Positions 35,093-43,749 of a DNA stretch of 64,000 bases are shown here, in pieces. Made by a program: the position numbers and the translations under genes. Location of the stretch: positions 24,336 to 88,335 of the forward strand of contig JAVEYH010000004.1 of NCBI GenBank assembly GCA_034003585.1. Reading direction: 5' to 3'. The notes under the pieces were generated by a model. That model had not been told where the DNA came from. It saw only the letters and a program-made list of their open reading frames with translations, and did not search any database. Each line of letters starts with the position of its first letter. Position 1 is the first letter of the stretch. Source of the DNA: JAPXSY01 sp034003585. Lineage in GTDB: Bacteria > Verrucomicrobiota > Kiritimatiellia > RFP12 > UBA1067.

Positions 35093-36789
35093 CCCGCATC
35101 CCCCTCTCCCCGGCGCGCGCGCCGGTCCCGCACGGCCCCGGCCGCGAGCAGCATCGCGAACACGGCCGCGCCGGGCATCCCCAACATCCAATCCCCCCAC
35201 ACCGTATAGGGCGCGCGCAACGGAACCTCCGGCACCGTCACGGGCGTCACCAGGAACCCGTCGAAATCCGCGACCGCGCCGCCGGATTCCAGCCGTTTGA
35301 CGCGCCCCACCGCATCCACCGCGCACGACACGCCGGAATTCGCGGCCCGCACCAGCGGCACCCCGTTCTCCACGGCGCGGAACACCGCCTGCTGCTGGTG
35401 CTGCAACGGCTCGACCGACCCGCTGAACCACGCGTCGTTGGTCATCAGCACCAGCAGCCGCGCGCCCGCGCGCACCGCCTCCCGGCTCAACGAGGGAACC
35501 GTGTCCTCAAAACAGATCAGCGGGCCCAGACTCAGGGTCCGGCCCGCGGCCCGCGCCACATGCAGGGGCCCCGGCCCGCGGCCCGGCGTGCAGCTCACGC
35601 CGGTCGGCGCGAAACGCTGCAGCCACGGGACGAACTTATCGCCGGGGATATATTCGCCGAACGGAACCAGATGCCGCTTGCGGTAACGCCCCAACGTCTC
35701 GCCGGTCGCGGAAACAAGCCAAGCGGCGTTATAATAGCGGCATCCTTCAGGCGCCACGCGCGAAACCTTGACGTGCTCGATCTCCAGCGCGCCGGTCAGC
35801 AGCGGGGCGCCGGCCGCCGCCGCACCCTCCCGGATCACACGCATCGTATCGGCGTCGTAAGGCACGGAGCCCATGACCGCGGTCTCGGGCCAGACCACCA
35901 GATCCGGCTTGGCCGCGCCCACGAGGCGGGACTGGCTGACCAGCCGTTCCCACTGCGTCCGCACCGTTTCGTCGTTGACCGTAAAAATGCAGGGCGCGTT
36001 CGGCTGGATCAGCGCGATCCGGCACACGCCGCTTTGCCGCGCCTCCCGGTCCCACGCGCGGACCCGCCCCATGCCCCAGAACCACACGGCGAGCACCGCA
36101 ACCAGCGGCAGGAAGGTCTCGGCCGAACGCGCCAGCCTCCCCGCCCAACCGCACACCGGACCGGCCGTCGGCGGAAGCGGACGGCACCGCGCGATGAACG
36201 GTTCCGCCACCCGTTCCAGCAGGCTCGCCACCGCGCCGTTACCCATCACGAGCAGCGCGGATACTCCGTAGACGCCCGTGACCGACGCCACCTGGATCAG
36301 GGCCGTGTTGTCCACCTGGCTGACCCCCAGAAAGTTCCAGGCGAAGCCGGAGAGCAACCGTCCCCGCGCAACCTCGGCCCCGACCCACAACAGGGGATCG
36401 AGCACCGCCACCGCCGCCACGCGCCGCCATCCCGGAATCTGCCCTGCCCAACCCCAGACGCGGGCCGAGGCCGATCCGGTCACAGCCAGGAACAGCGCGC
36501 ACCAGGCCGCCAGCGCCCCCTGTCCCAGCAGCACCAGAAACCACGGGCCGTTGTTGCGGATGATCGCCGGGAACCAACTCAACGTCAGAAGCCAGAAGAG
36601 CATCCCGCACAGCCACGACCAGCCGAACGCCTCACGCGGCCGGCTCCGACGGATCACCAGAAACAGCGGGGCCAGCGCCATCCACATGCCTTCCGCCTGC
36701 GCCTGCGGCGGAAACGCCGCCCACATCAGCAGGCCGCTCGTGCCCGCCGCCGCCCCCTTGACCCACCCCGTCCTCAATCGTGCTGTCAC
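35089..36789 (-). CDS. lnt: Apolipoprotein N-acyltransferase
   Basis: 566 residues. About six hydrophobic segments in the first 240 residues are followed by a nitrilase-like periplasmic domain. The catalytic triad is visible: Glu302 in VVWPETAV, Lys371 in RYRKRHLVPFGEY and Cys426 in LICFEDT. It transfers the third acyl chain to lipoproteins in the inner membrane, consistent with the several lipoproteins encoded in this window. The gene is nine bases behind a YeeE/YedE-like gene and overlaps the next gene by ATGA. Confidence 0.93.
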   Translation of the reverse strand: MTARLRTGWVKGAAAGTSGLLMWAAFPPQAQAEGMWMALAPLFLVIRRSRPREAFGWSWLCGMLFWLLTLSWFPAIIRNNGPWFLVLLGQGALAAWCALFLAVTGSASARVWGWAGQIPGWRRVAAVAVLDPLLWVGAEVARGRLLSGFAWNFLGVSQVDNTALIQVASVTGVYGVSALLVMGNGAVASLLERVAEPFIARCRPLPPTAGPVCGWAGRLARSAETFLPLVAVLAVWFWGMGRVRAWDREARQSGVCRIALIQPNAPCIFTVNDETVRTQWERLVSQSRLVGAAKPDLVVWPETAVMGSVPYDADTMRVIREGAAAAGAPLLTGALEIEHVKVSRVAPEGCRYYNAAWLVSATGETLGRYRKRHLVPFGEYIPGDKFVPWLQRFAPTGVSCTPGRGPGPLHVARAAGRTLSLGPLICFEDTVPSLSREAVRAGARLLVLMTNDAWFSGSVEPLQHQQQAVFRAVENGVPLVRAANSGVSCAVDAVGRVKRLESGGAVADFDGFLVTPVTVPEVPLRAPYTVWGDWMLGMPGAAVFAMLLAAGAVRDRRARRGEGDAG

Positions 36790-36798
36790 CCTCAGTCC

Positions 36799-37323
36799 CT
36801 ACACCTTCTTGTACGCGCACCAGACAAACGACACGATCGCCGCGCCCCAGAGCACCGCGACACAGTACCACGGCGACAGGCCCGTCACCTGCGGCAGGGT
36901 CAGCGGCCCGCGATCAAACCACGCCAGCACGCTCGCCCTGAGCCAGGGCTCGGCCTCGGCATAGAGCGCCGCGCCCGCGAGCATGCCCGCGAGCACAAAC
37001 AGCGCGTGCCACCGCCCCTCCGCCACCGCGCCCACCGCGGTACCCGGGCAGAGCCCCGCATACGCCCACCCCGCGCCGAACAACAGCCCCCCGACGATCA
37101 CGCCCGCGTGCAGCGGCCGGGGACTCATCGTGATCCGCCCCGCCTCCGCCAACAGTTGCAGCCCCACGCTGCCCACCAGAATCGCCGAGAACAGGAATTT
37201 CACGACCGTCATGTCACGAAACAGCAGGGCGCCGACCTGCCTGTCGAAGCGCAGCACCCCGGCCTTCTGCATCAGGAAGCCGAACAGGCACCCGGTCACC
37301 AGCCCCAAAAGCGGCTCACTCAT
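36799..37323 (-). CDS. YeeE/YedE-type membrane transporter half, C-terminal partner
   Basis: 174 residues from the ATG at 37323; another ATG two codons earlier (37329) is possible, and both overlap the previous gene. About five hydrophobic segments occur. The motif GAGWAYAGLCPGTAVGAVAEG with its conserved Cys is typical of YeeE/YedE (sulfur-transport) proteins. Together with the next gene it makes the two halves of such a transporter (PmpA/PmpB-like). The transported substrate is probably a sulfur compound; this is known for some family members only. Confidence 0.75.
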   Translation of the reverse strand: MSEPLLGLVTGCLFGFLMQKAGVLRFDRQVGALLFRDMTVVKFLFSAILVGSVGLQLLAEAGRITMSPRPLHAGVIVGGLLFGAGWAYAGLCPGTAVGAVAEGRWHALFVLAGMLAGAALYAEAEPWLRASVLAWFDRGPLTLPQVTGLSPWYCVAVLWGAAIVSFVWCAYKKV

Positions 37324-37864
37324 ACACATCCCCCCGCTTGCCGATCGACCGGGCGAGCACCGCCCCGCCCATGAAAAAACAGGCCATCCCGACCAGACCG
37401 CTCACCGAAAGCTGCATCACCCCGCTGAGCCCGAGCCCGCTCGGGCACCCCCCGGCCAGCCGCGCCCCGAACAAAGCCACCGCCCCGCCCAGAAACCCGC
37501 CCGCCGCGCGCTTCGCCACATTCGGTCCGAAACGCTTGCGCCAGCGTTCCGGCACCCATTCGGATTCGAAGGTGCGGCCGCCCAACGCCGCGATCAGGGC
37601 ACCCAGGGCGATCCCGCACACCAAACCGGCCTGCCAGTCCCAGACGCCTTTGTGCTTTTTCAGGTAATCGTTCCGGGCCGCGTGCTCCGGGATGATCCGC
37701 CGCTCGATTTCCGCCGCGGCCCGCACAACCGTGGTGGAGGTTCCGAAATATACGGTGCGTCCCGTGACTCGTGTCGTGGCGTACGCCGACGCGATCGCGA
37801 GCAGGCCGGTCAGCGCGCCCGTCAGATAGGGATTCCAGCGGCGCTCCCGTTTTTTGCCGATCAT
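37316..37864 (-). CDS. YeeE/YedE-type membrane transporter half, N-terminal partner
   Basis: 182 residues. AAGGAGA six bases before the ATG at 37864 decides the start. Hydrophobic segments alternate with a periplasmic-looking region. LAGGCPSGLGLSGVMQLSVSG is the second conserved Cys motif of the family. First gene of the run ending at 33383. Its stop overlaps the next gene by eight bases. Confidence 0.75.
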   Translation of the reverse strand: MIGKKRERRWNPYLTGALTGLLAIASAYATTRVTGRTVYFGTSTTVVRAAAEIERRIIPEHAARNDYLKKHKGVWDWQAGLVCGIALGALIAALGGRTFESEWVPERWRKRFGPNVAKRAAGGFLGGAVALFGARLAGGCPSGLGLSGVMQLSVSGLVGMACFFMGGAVLARSIGKRGDVYE

Positions 37865-38000
37865 TCCGTCTCCTTTCCCGCGTCCGGACTGCACGAAGTT
37901 AAGCATAACACGCCCCGGGAGACGGGTCAACGGCGCGCGAATCCGCACTTGCATAATCCGGTACGCCCGCTTATCCTGTGCCGCGCTTGAAGGGAATCCC

Positions 38001-38360
38001 ATGTACTGCACGCTGCTGAAAGCCAAACTGCACCACCTCCGGGTGACGCAGGCGGATAAGGAGTACGAGGGCAGCCTGACGATCGACGAGGATCTGATGG
38101 ACGCCGTCGGCATCCTGAATTTCGAAAAACTGCTGGTCGCCAATCTCGACAACGGCGAGCGGTTCGAGACGTATGCCATCCGCGGCCCGCGCGGCAGCGG
38201 CGTGGCATGCCTCAACGGCGCGGCTTCCTATAAGGGCCAGATCGGCGACCGCCTGATCGTGATGGTGTGGTGCCTGCTGGACGACGCCGGGCGCGCGGCG
38301 CACCACCCCCGGATCGTGCGCCTCGACGAACGCAACCGCATCGTGGCCGCCGCCGTCTGA
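38001..38360 (+). CDS. panD: Aspartate 1-decarboxylase proenzyme
   Basis: 119 residues. GAAGGGAA precedes the ATG. The conserved self-cleavage site Gly24-Ser25 is present in YEGSLTID; cleavage makes the pyruvoyl group at Ser25. Other family signatures are LLKAKLHHLRVTQ, LVANLDNGERFETYAI and CLNGAASYKGQIGDRLIVM. The enzyme makes beta-alanine for pantothenate and CoA. It is a single gene between the YedE operon (divergent) and tRNA-Ala. Confidence 0.97.
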   Translation: MYCTLLKAKLHHLRVTQADKEYEGSLTIDEDLMDAVGILNFEKLLVANLDNGERFETYAIRGPRGSGVACLNGAASYKGQIGDRLIVMVWCLLDDAGRAAHHPRIVRLDERNRIVAAAV

Positions 38361-38392
38361 TCGCGGCCATCCAAATCTTTTCTTCTGCGCGG

Positions 38393-38421
38393 TTGACATC
38401 CGCACCCGGGGATGGTTAAAT
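38393..38421 (+). promoter_or_regulatory. Promoter of tRNA-Ala
   Basis: Perfect -35 TTGACA (38393-38398), a 17-base spacer and TTAAAT (38416-38421), 32 bases before the mature tRNA. Confidence 0.75.
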
Positions 38422-38453
38422 ACCCCGACTTTTTCGCACAGAAAAGGGCCTGT

Positions 38454-38529
38454 GGGGGTATAGCTCAGTTGGTAGAGCGCTTGAATGGCATTCAAGAGGT
38501 CGGGGGTTCGACTCCCCCTACCTCCACCA
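38454..38529 (+). tRNA. tRNA-Ala (GGC)
   Basis: 76 bases with an encoded CCA. The acceptor GGGGGTA pairs with TACCTCC (one G-T pair). The D-arm contains AGCTCAGTTGGTAGAGC. The anticodon stem is CTTGA/TCAAG with loop ATGGCAT, so the anticodon is GGC. The T-arm is GGGGG-TTCGACT-CCCCC. Confidence 0.97.
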
Positions 38530-38641
38530 CGTATCAGCCCGGCCGCTGGGGCCGGCACTCTGCGAGTTGAACGCTGCGCGTTCACGCCGCCCTCCCGTTC
38601 CTGACCCCAACCTGTCTAAGACGGCACTCCGCTTTCGCCGC

Positions 38642-38670
38642 TTGAACCCCGCGGTTTCGTTGTGTACTAT
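38642..38670 (+). promoter_or_regulatory. Possible promoter of the beta-helix lipoprotein gene
   Basis: TTGAAC (38642-38647), 17 bases, TACTAT (38665-38670). It lies 103 bases before the start codon at 38774. Confidence 0.5.
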
Positions 38671-38773
38671 CGGGTTCGATGAATCGTGTTCCGTTTTCCC
38701 TTCGTCCGGGTACGGCAAATCGCGGCCGCGCGGCTGACGGCGGGATCGGATGCGATCAGGGGGAGGAAATCGT

Positions 38774-40918
38774 ATGAATCGGGCTTGGGGATGCGTTGTT
38801 CCGCTTTCGATCGGCTTGTTGCTGAGCGGCTGTTCCGGCATCGGCGTGACACAGAAGGGGACGGTGCTGCACGTCGCGCCGGACGGGAACGACGCCTGGA
38901 GCGGACGGCTGGAGCGGGCCGCAAACCATGACGGCCCCCTGGCGACGCCGGACGGCGCGCGCCGGGCGGTGCGCGCCTTGCGGGCATCCGGCGCCTTGCC
39001 GCCGGGGCCGGTGACGGTTCTTTTCGCGCCAGGCGTCTACCGGCAAGCCGCGCCGCTGTATTTCACGGGACAGGACGCGGGAACCGCGGAGTCGCCGGTC
39101 CGATATGTGGCGCGGCCCGGAACGGATGTGGTTTTTTCGGGCGGCATCGCGGTCCCTCCCGCTTGGGAAATCCAGGACGACGTGGCGGCAGCCCGGCTGG
39201 AGGCAGCGGCACGGCCGCATGTCCGGATCTATGATATCGGGAACGGCCGACTGCCGGAAATCCCCGAGCCGGGCAAGAATGCCTGGTTCGCCCCGCTCTG
39301 GTCATCGGAAAACAAAATCCCGCTGACCGCCGCCCGCTGGCCGAACGCGGGTTTCGCGAAAATCGCGGACGCCAAGCGTACGAAAAAAGGTGTGGCCCCT
39401 TCGCCGGAGGAGAACGGATTCACCTATGCGGGTGACCGCCCGGACCGGTGGGCCGGGGAGGCGGACCCGCGCGTCTCCGGTTTTCTGGGAAACGACTGGG
39501 CCGCGGCGAACGTGCGCGTCGCCTCGATCGATCCCGCCCGCAAGCGCATCACGCAGGGCAAGCCTTCCAGCGCGTACGGATTCCGGAAAGGCGGCCGCTG
39601 GTTCGGCTACAATCTTTTGTGCGAGTTGGACGCGCCCGGGGAGGTTTACGCCGACCTGAAGGCCAAACGCCTGTTCCTGTGGCCAAGGGCGGAAAAGAAA
39701 AACGCGGAACTTGAGGTCGCCGGGTGCCGGACGCTCCTGATTCTTCGGGAAACCGCCCATCTCGCGTTCGAGGGGATCACCTTCACCTCCGGACTGGAGT
39801 CCGGTGTCGAAGTCGGACAGAGCGAAGACCTGGCGTTCGTGCGTTGTCAGTTCCGCTCCATCGCGGGAACGGGGCTGCGCATGGATGCCGTGCGCCGCGT
39901 GCGGGTGGCCGGGTGCGAGTTCACCCATTTGGGGGCGGGCGGAATCTCCGCCTCGTCGGGCGACGCCCTGCAATTGACGCCCGGCGGGCTGGTCATCGAC
40001 AACAATCATTTCGCGTTTTTCGGCCTCACCTCCCTCAGTTATGCGCCGGCCCTCCAGCTTAGCGGCTGTGGCGCGCGGGTGACGCACAACCTGTTTCATG
40101 ACGGCCCCCATGCGGCAATCCTGTTCGGAGGCCGTGAACACCACATCGTCCACAATGAGATTCACAGCGTCTGTCTGGTGGCCGGAGAAATGGGCGCGAT
40201 CTATACCGGACGGGACTGGACCCTGGTCGGCAACGTGATCGAGGGAAATTTCATCCACGACATCTACCGCCCGTGCCCGCAGCCCACCCGGGGCATCATG
40301 CTGGATGACGGCGCGGGTGGTCTGACCATACGGAACAACCTTTTTGTGCGCTGCGCCGAGGGCCTCTGCCTGTCCGCGATCGGCAACGTGGTCTCCAACA
40401 ACGTGTTCGTCGCGTGCTTCCCATCGATCGGGGCCTGGCGGAACTGGACCGCTCCGGAAGAGTTCGACCTGTCCCTCCGGAACAACGACACGCGGCTCGC
40501 GCGGCTGGCGAAGGTGCCGGTGGATGAAGCGCCGTGGAAGGAGCGCTACCCGGAATTGGCGATGCTTCGCGACGCCATCCGGGACCGGAAACCGCGCCCT
40601 GCGGCGACCTACAGCCGGATTGTCTCCAACGTGGCCTGGCAGGGCGGGGACGAGTGGATCCACAACCACTACAAGACCTTCGGCGGATGGGTGATCGAAA
40701 ACAACTCGGTAGCGGAAGATCCGCTGTTCGTCTCGCCCGAACGGGACGATTACCGTCTCCGGCCCCAGTCGCCCGCGCTCAAAATGGGGTTCCGTCCTCT
40801 GCCCATCGGAAAAATGGGGCTGTATGCCAGTTCCGAGCGGGCGGTATGGCCGGTTCCGCATCCGGTCTCCACCGGATGCGGCAACCTGAAGTATGTTCCG
40901 GAATCCGGCAAACCATGA
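38774..40918 (+). CDS. Lipoprotein, right-handed parallel beta-helix (GH141-like)
   Basis: 714 residues. The ATG at 38774 follows GGGAGGAAA. The lipobox is LLLSGC (Cys20). The N-terminal module matches the other beta-helix proteins of the window (LHVAPDGNDAWSG, DGARRAVRALR, VTVLFAPGVYR, DAGTAESPVRYVA). Beta-helix repeats follow (NNHFAFFG, HNLFHDG, HNEIHSV, GNFIHDIY, NNLFVRC). The C-terminal block is DPLFVSPERDDYRLRPQSPA. It is likely a cell-surface polysaccharide hydrolase or lyase. GH141 is the best guess, but a non-catalytic binding role is possible. It stands alone between the tRNA and a convergent gene. Confidence 0.75.
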   Translation: MNRAWGCVVPLSIGLLLSGCSGIGVTQKGTVLHVAPDGNDAWSGRLERAANHDGPLATPDGARRAVRALRASGALPPGPVTVLFAPGVYRQAAPLYFTGQDAGTAESPVRYVARPGTDVVFSGGIAVPPAWEIQDDVAAARLEAAARPHVRIYDIGNGRLPEIPEPGKNAWFAPLWSSENKIPLTAARWPNAGFAKIADAKRTKKGVAPSPEENGFTYAGDRPDRWAGEADPRVSGFLGNDWAAANVRVASIDPARKRITQGKPSSAYGFRKGGRWFGYNLLCELDAPGEVYADLKAKRLFLWPRAEKKNAELEVAGCRTLLILRETAHLAFEGITFTSGLESGVEVGQSEDLAFVRCQFRSIAGTGLRMDAVRRVRVAGCEFTHLGAGGISASSGDALQLTPGGLVIDNNHFAFFGLTSLSYAPALQLSGCGARVTHNLFHDGPHAAILFGGREHHIVHNEIHSVCLVAGEMGAIYTGRDWTLVGNVIEGNFIHDIYRPCPQPTRGIMLDDGAGGLTIRNNLFVRCAEGLCLSAIGNVVSNNVFVACFPSIGAWRNWTAPEEFDLSLRNNDTRLARLAKVPVDEAPWKERYPELAMLRDAIRDRKPRPAATYSRIVSNVAWQGGDEWIHNHYKTFGGWVIENNSVAEDPLFVSPERDDYRLRPQSPALKMGFRPLPIGKMGLYASSERAVWPVPHPVSTGCGNLKYVPESGKP

Positions 40919-40931
40919 GACGGCGCCCGCC

Positions 40932-42347
40932 TCACTTTTCCACGGTCAGCGCCACATAAGCCAATTCCGCGTCCGGCAGGCCCGCACACCCTTTCACCTC
41001 GATAACCGCGTGGGTCGCCTTGTCCGGCGCCACGGCTTCGAGCCGGGATTCCGGATGGCCCAGCGCATGTTCCGCAAGCGCTTTCCCCTCGCGCGCGTGC
41101 GTGGCGAAGCGCAGCACGGCCTCGGCTCCCGGACGTTTCCACTCGACTTGCACGCGGCAGACCTGCCCCGGCCTGACGGGCACCGCCTCGGTTCGCCAAC
41201 CCCGGTCCCGCCCGCGCCGGTACCACATGTCCCGATGGTCAGGCGAGGTCCACCGCAAGGCGAAGGCCGGATTGCGCAGCAAATTTCCGGGTGCCCGGGC
41301 AGGCGGCAAGGCGAGGTCGCACACGGTCTCCGCGCCGGAGATTGTGACCGGGCCTTCGAACAGCTCGCTGCCGGGACGCACCGCCAGCAGACGATACGCG
41401 CCGGGCGGGAGATTGCGGAACCGGTACACGCCCTGGGCGTCCGCCAGCGTCGAATACGAGGTGCCGGCGAGCATCACTTTGGCCGGCAGGACCCCCAACG
41501 GGCCCGGCACGGTCTCGCCGGTGACGCGCCCCTGCAGCACCCCGCCGCCGGGAGCGGCGGCAAGCAAGGCGCCGAGCGTGGCGCACAGGTCGGCGGCATT
41601 GCGGGCCGAAGCGTTGGCGCACGCGAGGATCAGCGGTTCGGCGGCCGCGCGGTCTCCGGCCGCGACCAACGGCTTGATGCGGTTGGCGATTTCAACCGTC
41701 TCGGCGTTCAACCGCTCCTGATTCGCCCAGTAGGCTTCAAAAGCGGAAGCGTCGTCGCTTCCCAGCACACGGGGAACATACCCCGCAATGCTGATCTGCT
41801 TGCCGTTCACCCAGTTTTCCATCGGCCCGTGCAGCGGGCCGTGTTCGAGTATCGCGTGGGGCGGCGCGCCGGTATCCTCCGTGAAATGCAGCAGCGCCCC
41901 CACCCAGCGCGCGGCGTTCTGCGCGTTTTCCGTACGCAGCGCCTGCAGCGCGCGGCGGAAGTAGTGGCGGAACAGCACTTTGCTGTGTGCGCCGTACTTG
42001 CCGCTCTCGCACAGGAAAGCGTGCGACGTTTGAAGATGCGTGGGGCGCTCGGGCGAGAACAGATAGTCGTCGTAATAATAGGCCCCGCTCCACTCCATCC
42101 AAAGATCCGGCACCCAGCACGTGCTGCGGAGCTGCGCCGTTTCCGGGCCCAGCGCGCGGGCCAGCGGCGCGTCCGGCCCGATGGCGGCGACCGCATTCTG
42201 GGTGATGTCCGGATGGGGGCCCCACGCGAACAGGCTGCCCGCAACCAGAAGGCCGGCCAGGGCCAGCCCTTTTCTCAACCCGTCACAACCGCATACAGAC
42301 GCGGGCCGCCCACCCGGGCGTAAAGGCAAAACAATATCCTTTTTCAT
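40932..42347 (-). CDS. Zinc phospholipase C/P1-nuclease-like protein with regulatory-like and CBM-like C-terminus
   Basis: 471 residues from the ATG at 42347. The signal peptide should be cut after LLVAGSLFA, leaving Trp42 (WGPHPDITQNA) as the new N-terminus, as in zinc phospholipases C and S1/P1 nucleases, where that residue binds zinc. Further ligands are suggested in LLHFTEDTGAPPHAI (His154, Asp158, His164). Around residues 270-350 there is a carboxypeptidase-regulatory-like beta-sandwich (GVLQGRVTGETV, GVYRFRNLPPGAYRLL), and the last 100 residues look like a carbohydrate-binding domain. Cleavage of phospholipid or nucleic acid cannot be told apart by sequence. hisC lies 52 bases upstream on the same strand. 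Confidence 0.7.
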   Translation of the reverse strand: MKKDIVLPLRPGGRPASVCGCDGLRKGLALAGLLVAGSLFAWGPHPDITQNAVAAIGPDAPLARALGPETAQLRSTCWVPDLWMEWSGAYYYDDYLFSPERPTHLQTSHAFLCESGKYGAHSKVLFRHYFRRALQALRTENAQNAARWVGALLHFTEDTGAPPHAILEHGPLHGPMENWVNGKQISIAGYVPRVLGSDDASAFEAYWANQERLNAETVEIANRIKPLVAAGDRAAAEPLILACANASARNAADLCATLGALLAAAPGGGVLQGRVTGETVPGPLGVLPAKVMLAGTSYSTLADAQGVYRFRNLPPGAYRLLAVRPGSELFEGPVTISGAETVCDLALPPARAPGNLLRNPAFALRWTSPDHRDMWYRRGRDRGWRTEAVPVRPGQVCRVQVEWKRPGAEAVLRFATHAREGKALAEHALGHPESRLEAVAPDKATHAVIEVKGCAGLPDAELAYVALTVEK

Positions 42348-42359
42348 GCTGACAGCATG
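42345..42359 (-). promoter_or_regulatory. Inverted repeat over the start codon of the phospholipase-like gene
   Basis: CATGCTG-A-CAGCATG, a perfect 7-bp dyad with a one-base centre, covers the ATG at 42347. On the minus strand TTGACA lies 17 bases before CATGCT, so the dyad would also overlap a possible -10. It may be an operator or simply chance. Confidence 0.3.
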
Positions 42360-42399
42360 CGGGATCTGCCCGGGTCTGTCAAGCCGCACCCAAAGGCGG

Positions 42400-43437
42400 T
42401 CACCCCTCCGCCAGCCGGGCGAGCAGCGTATCGGTCTGACCGTCCGTGCCGATGGTGATCCGGAGATACTCGCCGGTCGCCGGGCCGGGGAAGTAACGCA
42501 CCACGATCTTCGCCGCCTTGAGCGCGTCGAAGACCCTTTTCGCTTTCCCGTCCGGCGGGCGCGCGAAGAGGAAATTGGTTTGCGAATCGCAGACGCGCCA
42601 GCCCCGGCCGCGCAGTTCGCGCGTCAGGCGCTCGCGCGTCGCGCGGATTTTCCGGACGTTCTCACGCATGTGGGGCAGGTCGTTCAGCGCGGCCAGACCC
42701 ACCGTCTGCGTAATCATGTCGAGATTGTAGGAATCCTTGATCTTGTACAGCGCGGCGATCAGCGGTTCCGGGCCGACGACGTACCCGAGGCGGAGCCCGG
42801 CCAGCGAGAAGGATTTGGAGAGGGTGCGCATGACCAGCGTGTTGGCCTGGCCCGCCTCCAGGGCGAGATCCATGCAGGACGTGTCAGCGAAATCGCCGTA
42901 CGCCTCGTCAATCAGCACCACGCCGTCGAACGCGCGGCAGAACGCGGTCACCACCGGCTTTTCATACAGCATGCTGGTGGGCGCGTTCGGGTTGGTCATC
43001 AGAAACAGCGAGGCCCGGTACTCCGCCGGCATGCGCCAGCGGAAATCCGGCGTCAGCGCCACCGGCCGTTTTTCCACGTTCCGGATCTCCGCCAGCACCG
43101 GATAGAGCGAATACGAGGGCACAAAGTAGCCGATGCCGCCGTCGTTCTCCACAAAGGCGTAGGTGCTGAGCGCGAGGATCTCATCCGAGCCGTTGCCGAT
43201 GAAGATCTGGCGGTCCGAACAGCCGTGGATCTCCGCGAGGCGCTGACGCAGCGCGTGGAAGAGCGGATCGGGGTAGAGGCGCAACCGGGAGCAGTCGAAC
43301 GCGGCCAGTGCCTCCGCCACGCGGGGGCTGGGCGGATAGGGGTTCTCGTTGGTGTTGAGCTTGATGATCCCCGGATCGCGCGGCTGTTCGCCGGGGGTGT
43401 AGGCCTGCAGGGTCGCAATGTTCTGGCGGATGTACAT
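42400..43437 (-). CDS. hisC: Histidinol-phosphate aminotransferase
   Basis: 345 residues; the ATG at 43437 fits the family start (MYIRQNIATLQAYTPGEQP). PLP-enzyme motifs are present: KLNTNENPYPPSP, NGSDEILALSTYAF, MTNPNAPTSML, VLIDEAYGDFA and the Schiff-base Lys in TLSKSFSLAGLRLGY. It converts imidazole-acetol phosphate and glutamate to histidinol phosphate in histidine synthesis. No other his gene is nearby. An aromatic aminotransferase side activity is possible. Confidence 0.9.
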   Translation of the reverse strand: MYIRQNIATLQAYTPGEQPRDPGIIKLNTNENPYPPSPRVAEALAAFDCSRLRLYPDPLFHALRQRLAEIHGCSDRQIFIGNGSDEILALSTYAFVENDGGIGYFVPSYSLYPVLAEIRNVEKRPVALTPDFRWRMPAEYRASLFLMTNPNAPTSMLYEKPVVTAFCRAFDGVVLIDEAYGDFADTSCMDLALEAGQANTLVMRTLSKSFSLAGLRLGYVVGPEPLIAALYKIKDSYNLDMITQTVGLAALNDLPHMRENVRKIRATRERLTRELRGRGWRVCDSQTNFLFARPPDGKAKRVFDALKAAKIVVRYFPGPATGEYLRITIGTDGQTDTLLARLAEG

Positions 43438-43562
43438 GATCGGATAGTGTATCAGATTCCGCGCGGCGGGCAACGGAATCGGTTGGCGAACGAGGCAGTG
43501 CGAACGGGGCGCGTGTTCTGCTCGTGGCCTGGCCGGGAACGCGGGTGCCCCCACTCACAATT

Positions 43563-43597
43563 GGGTTTCAGGTTCCGGGTTTCTGGTTTCAGGTTGC
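43563..43597. repeat. Short GGTTTC-like tandem repeat
   Basis: Five imperfect units, GGGTTTCA, GGTTCC, GGGTTTCT, GGTTTCA and GGTTGC, lie in the gap upstream of hisC. Confidence 0.65.
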
Positions 43598-43649
43598 GCG
43601 ATGAAACGTTCCGTGATTCCGCGCGAGACTTTTTGCGCGAAACGTGGTG

Positions 43650-43678
43650 GCGGGCGGGGACGCCCGCGCTCCCGACTC
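43650..43678. repeat. 29-base dispersed repeat, copy 1
   Basis: Identical over 29 bases to 55555-55583. Its first 18 bases form a hairpin: GCGGGCG, loop GGGA, CGCCCGC. The rest reads GCTCCCGACTC. Confidence 0.85.
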
Positions 43679-43749
43679 GCCCGTCCACCTTTTCACCGGA
43701 AACGCGTGACCTTCGCCCCTCCGCGGTCACGAACCGGTTCCGCGCCTCC

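Larger units (their letters stand above)
43438..43749. other. Gap upstream of hisC with simple and dispersed repeats
   Basis: 312 bases without a gene. It holds a GGTTTC-like tandem repeat (43563-43597) and a 29-base dispersed repeat (43650-43678). A GC-rich open frame crosses it but encodes only the repeat-derived sequence (LKPETRNLKPN). Confidence 0.6.
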
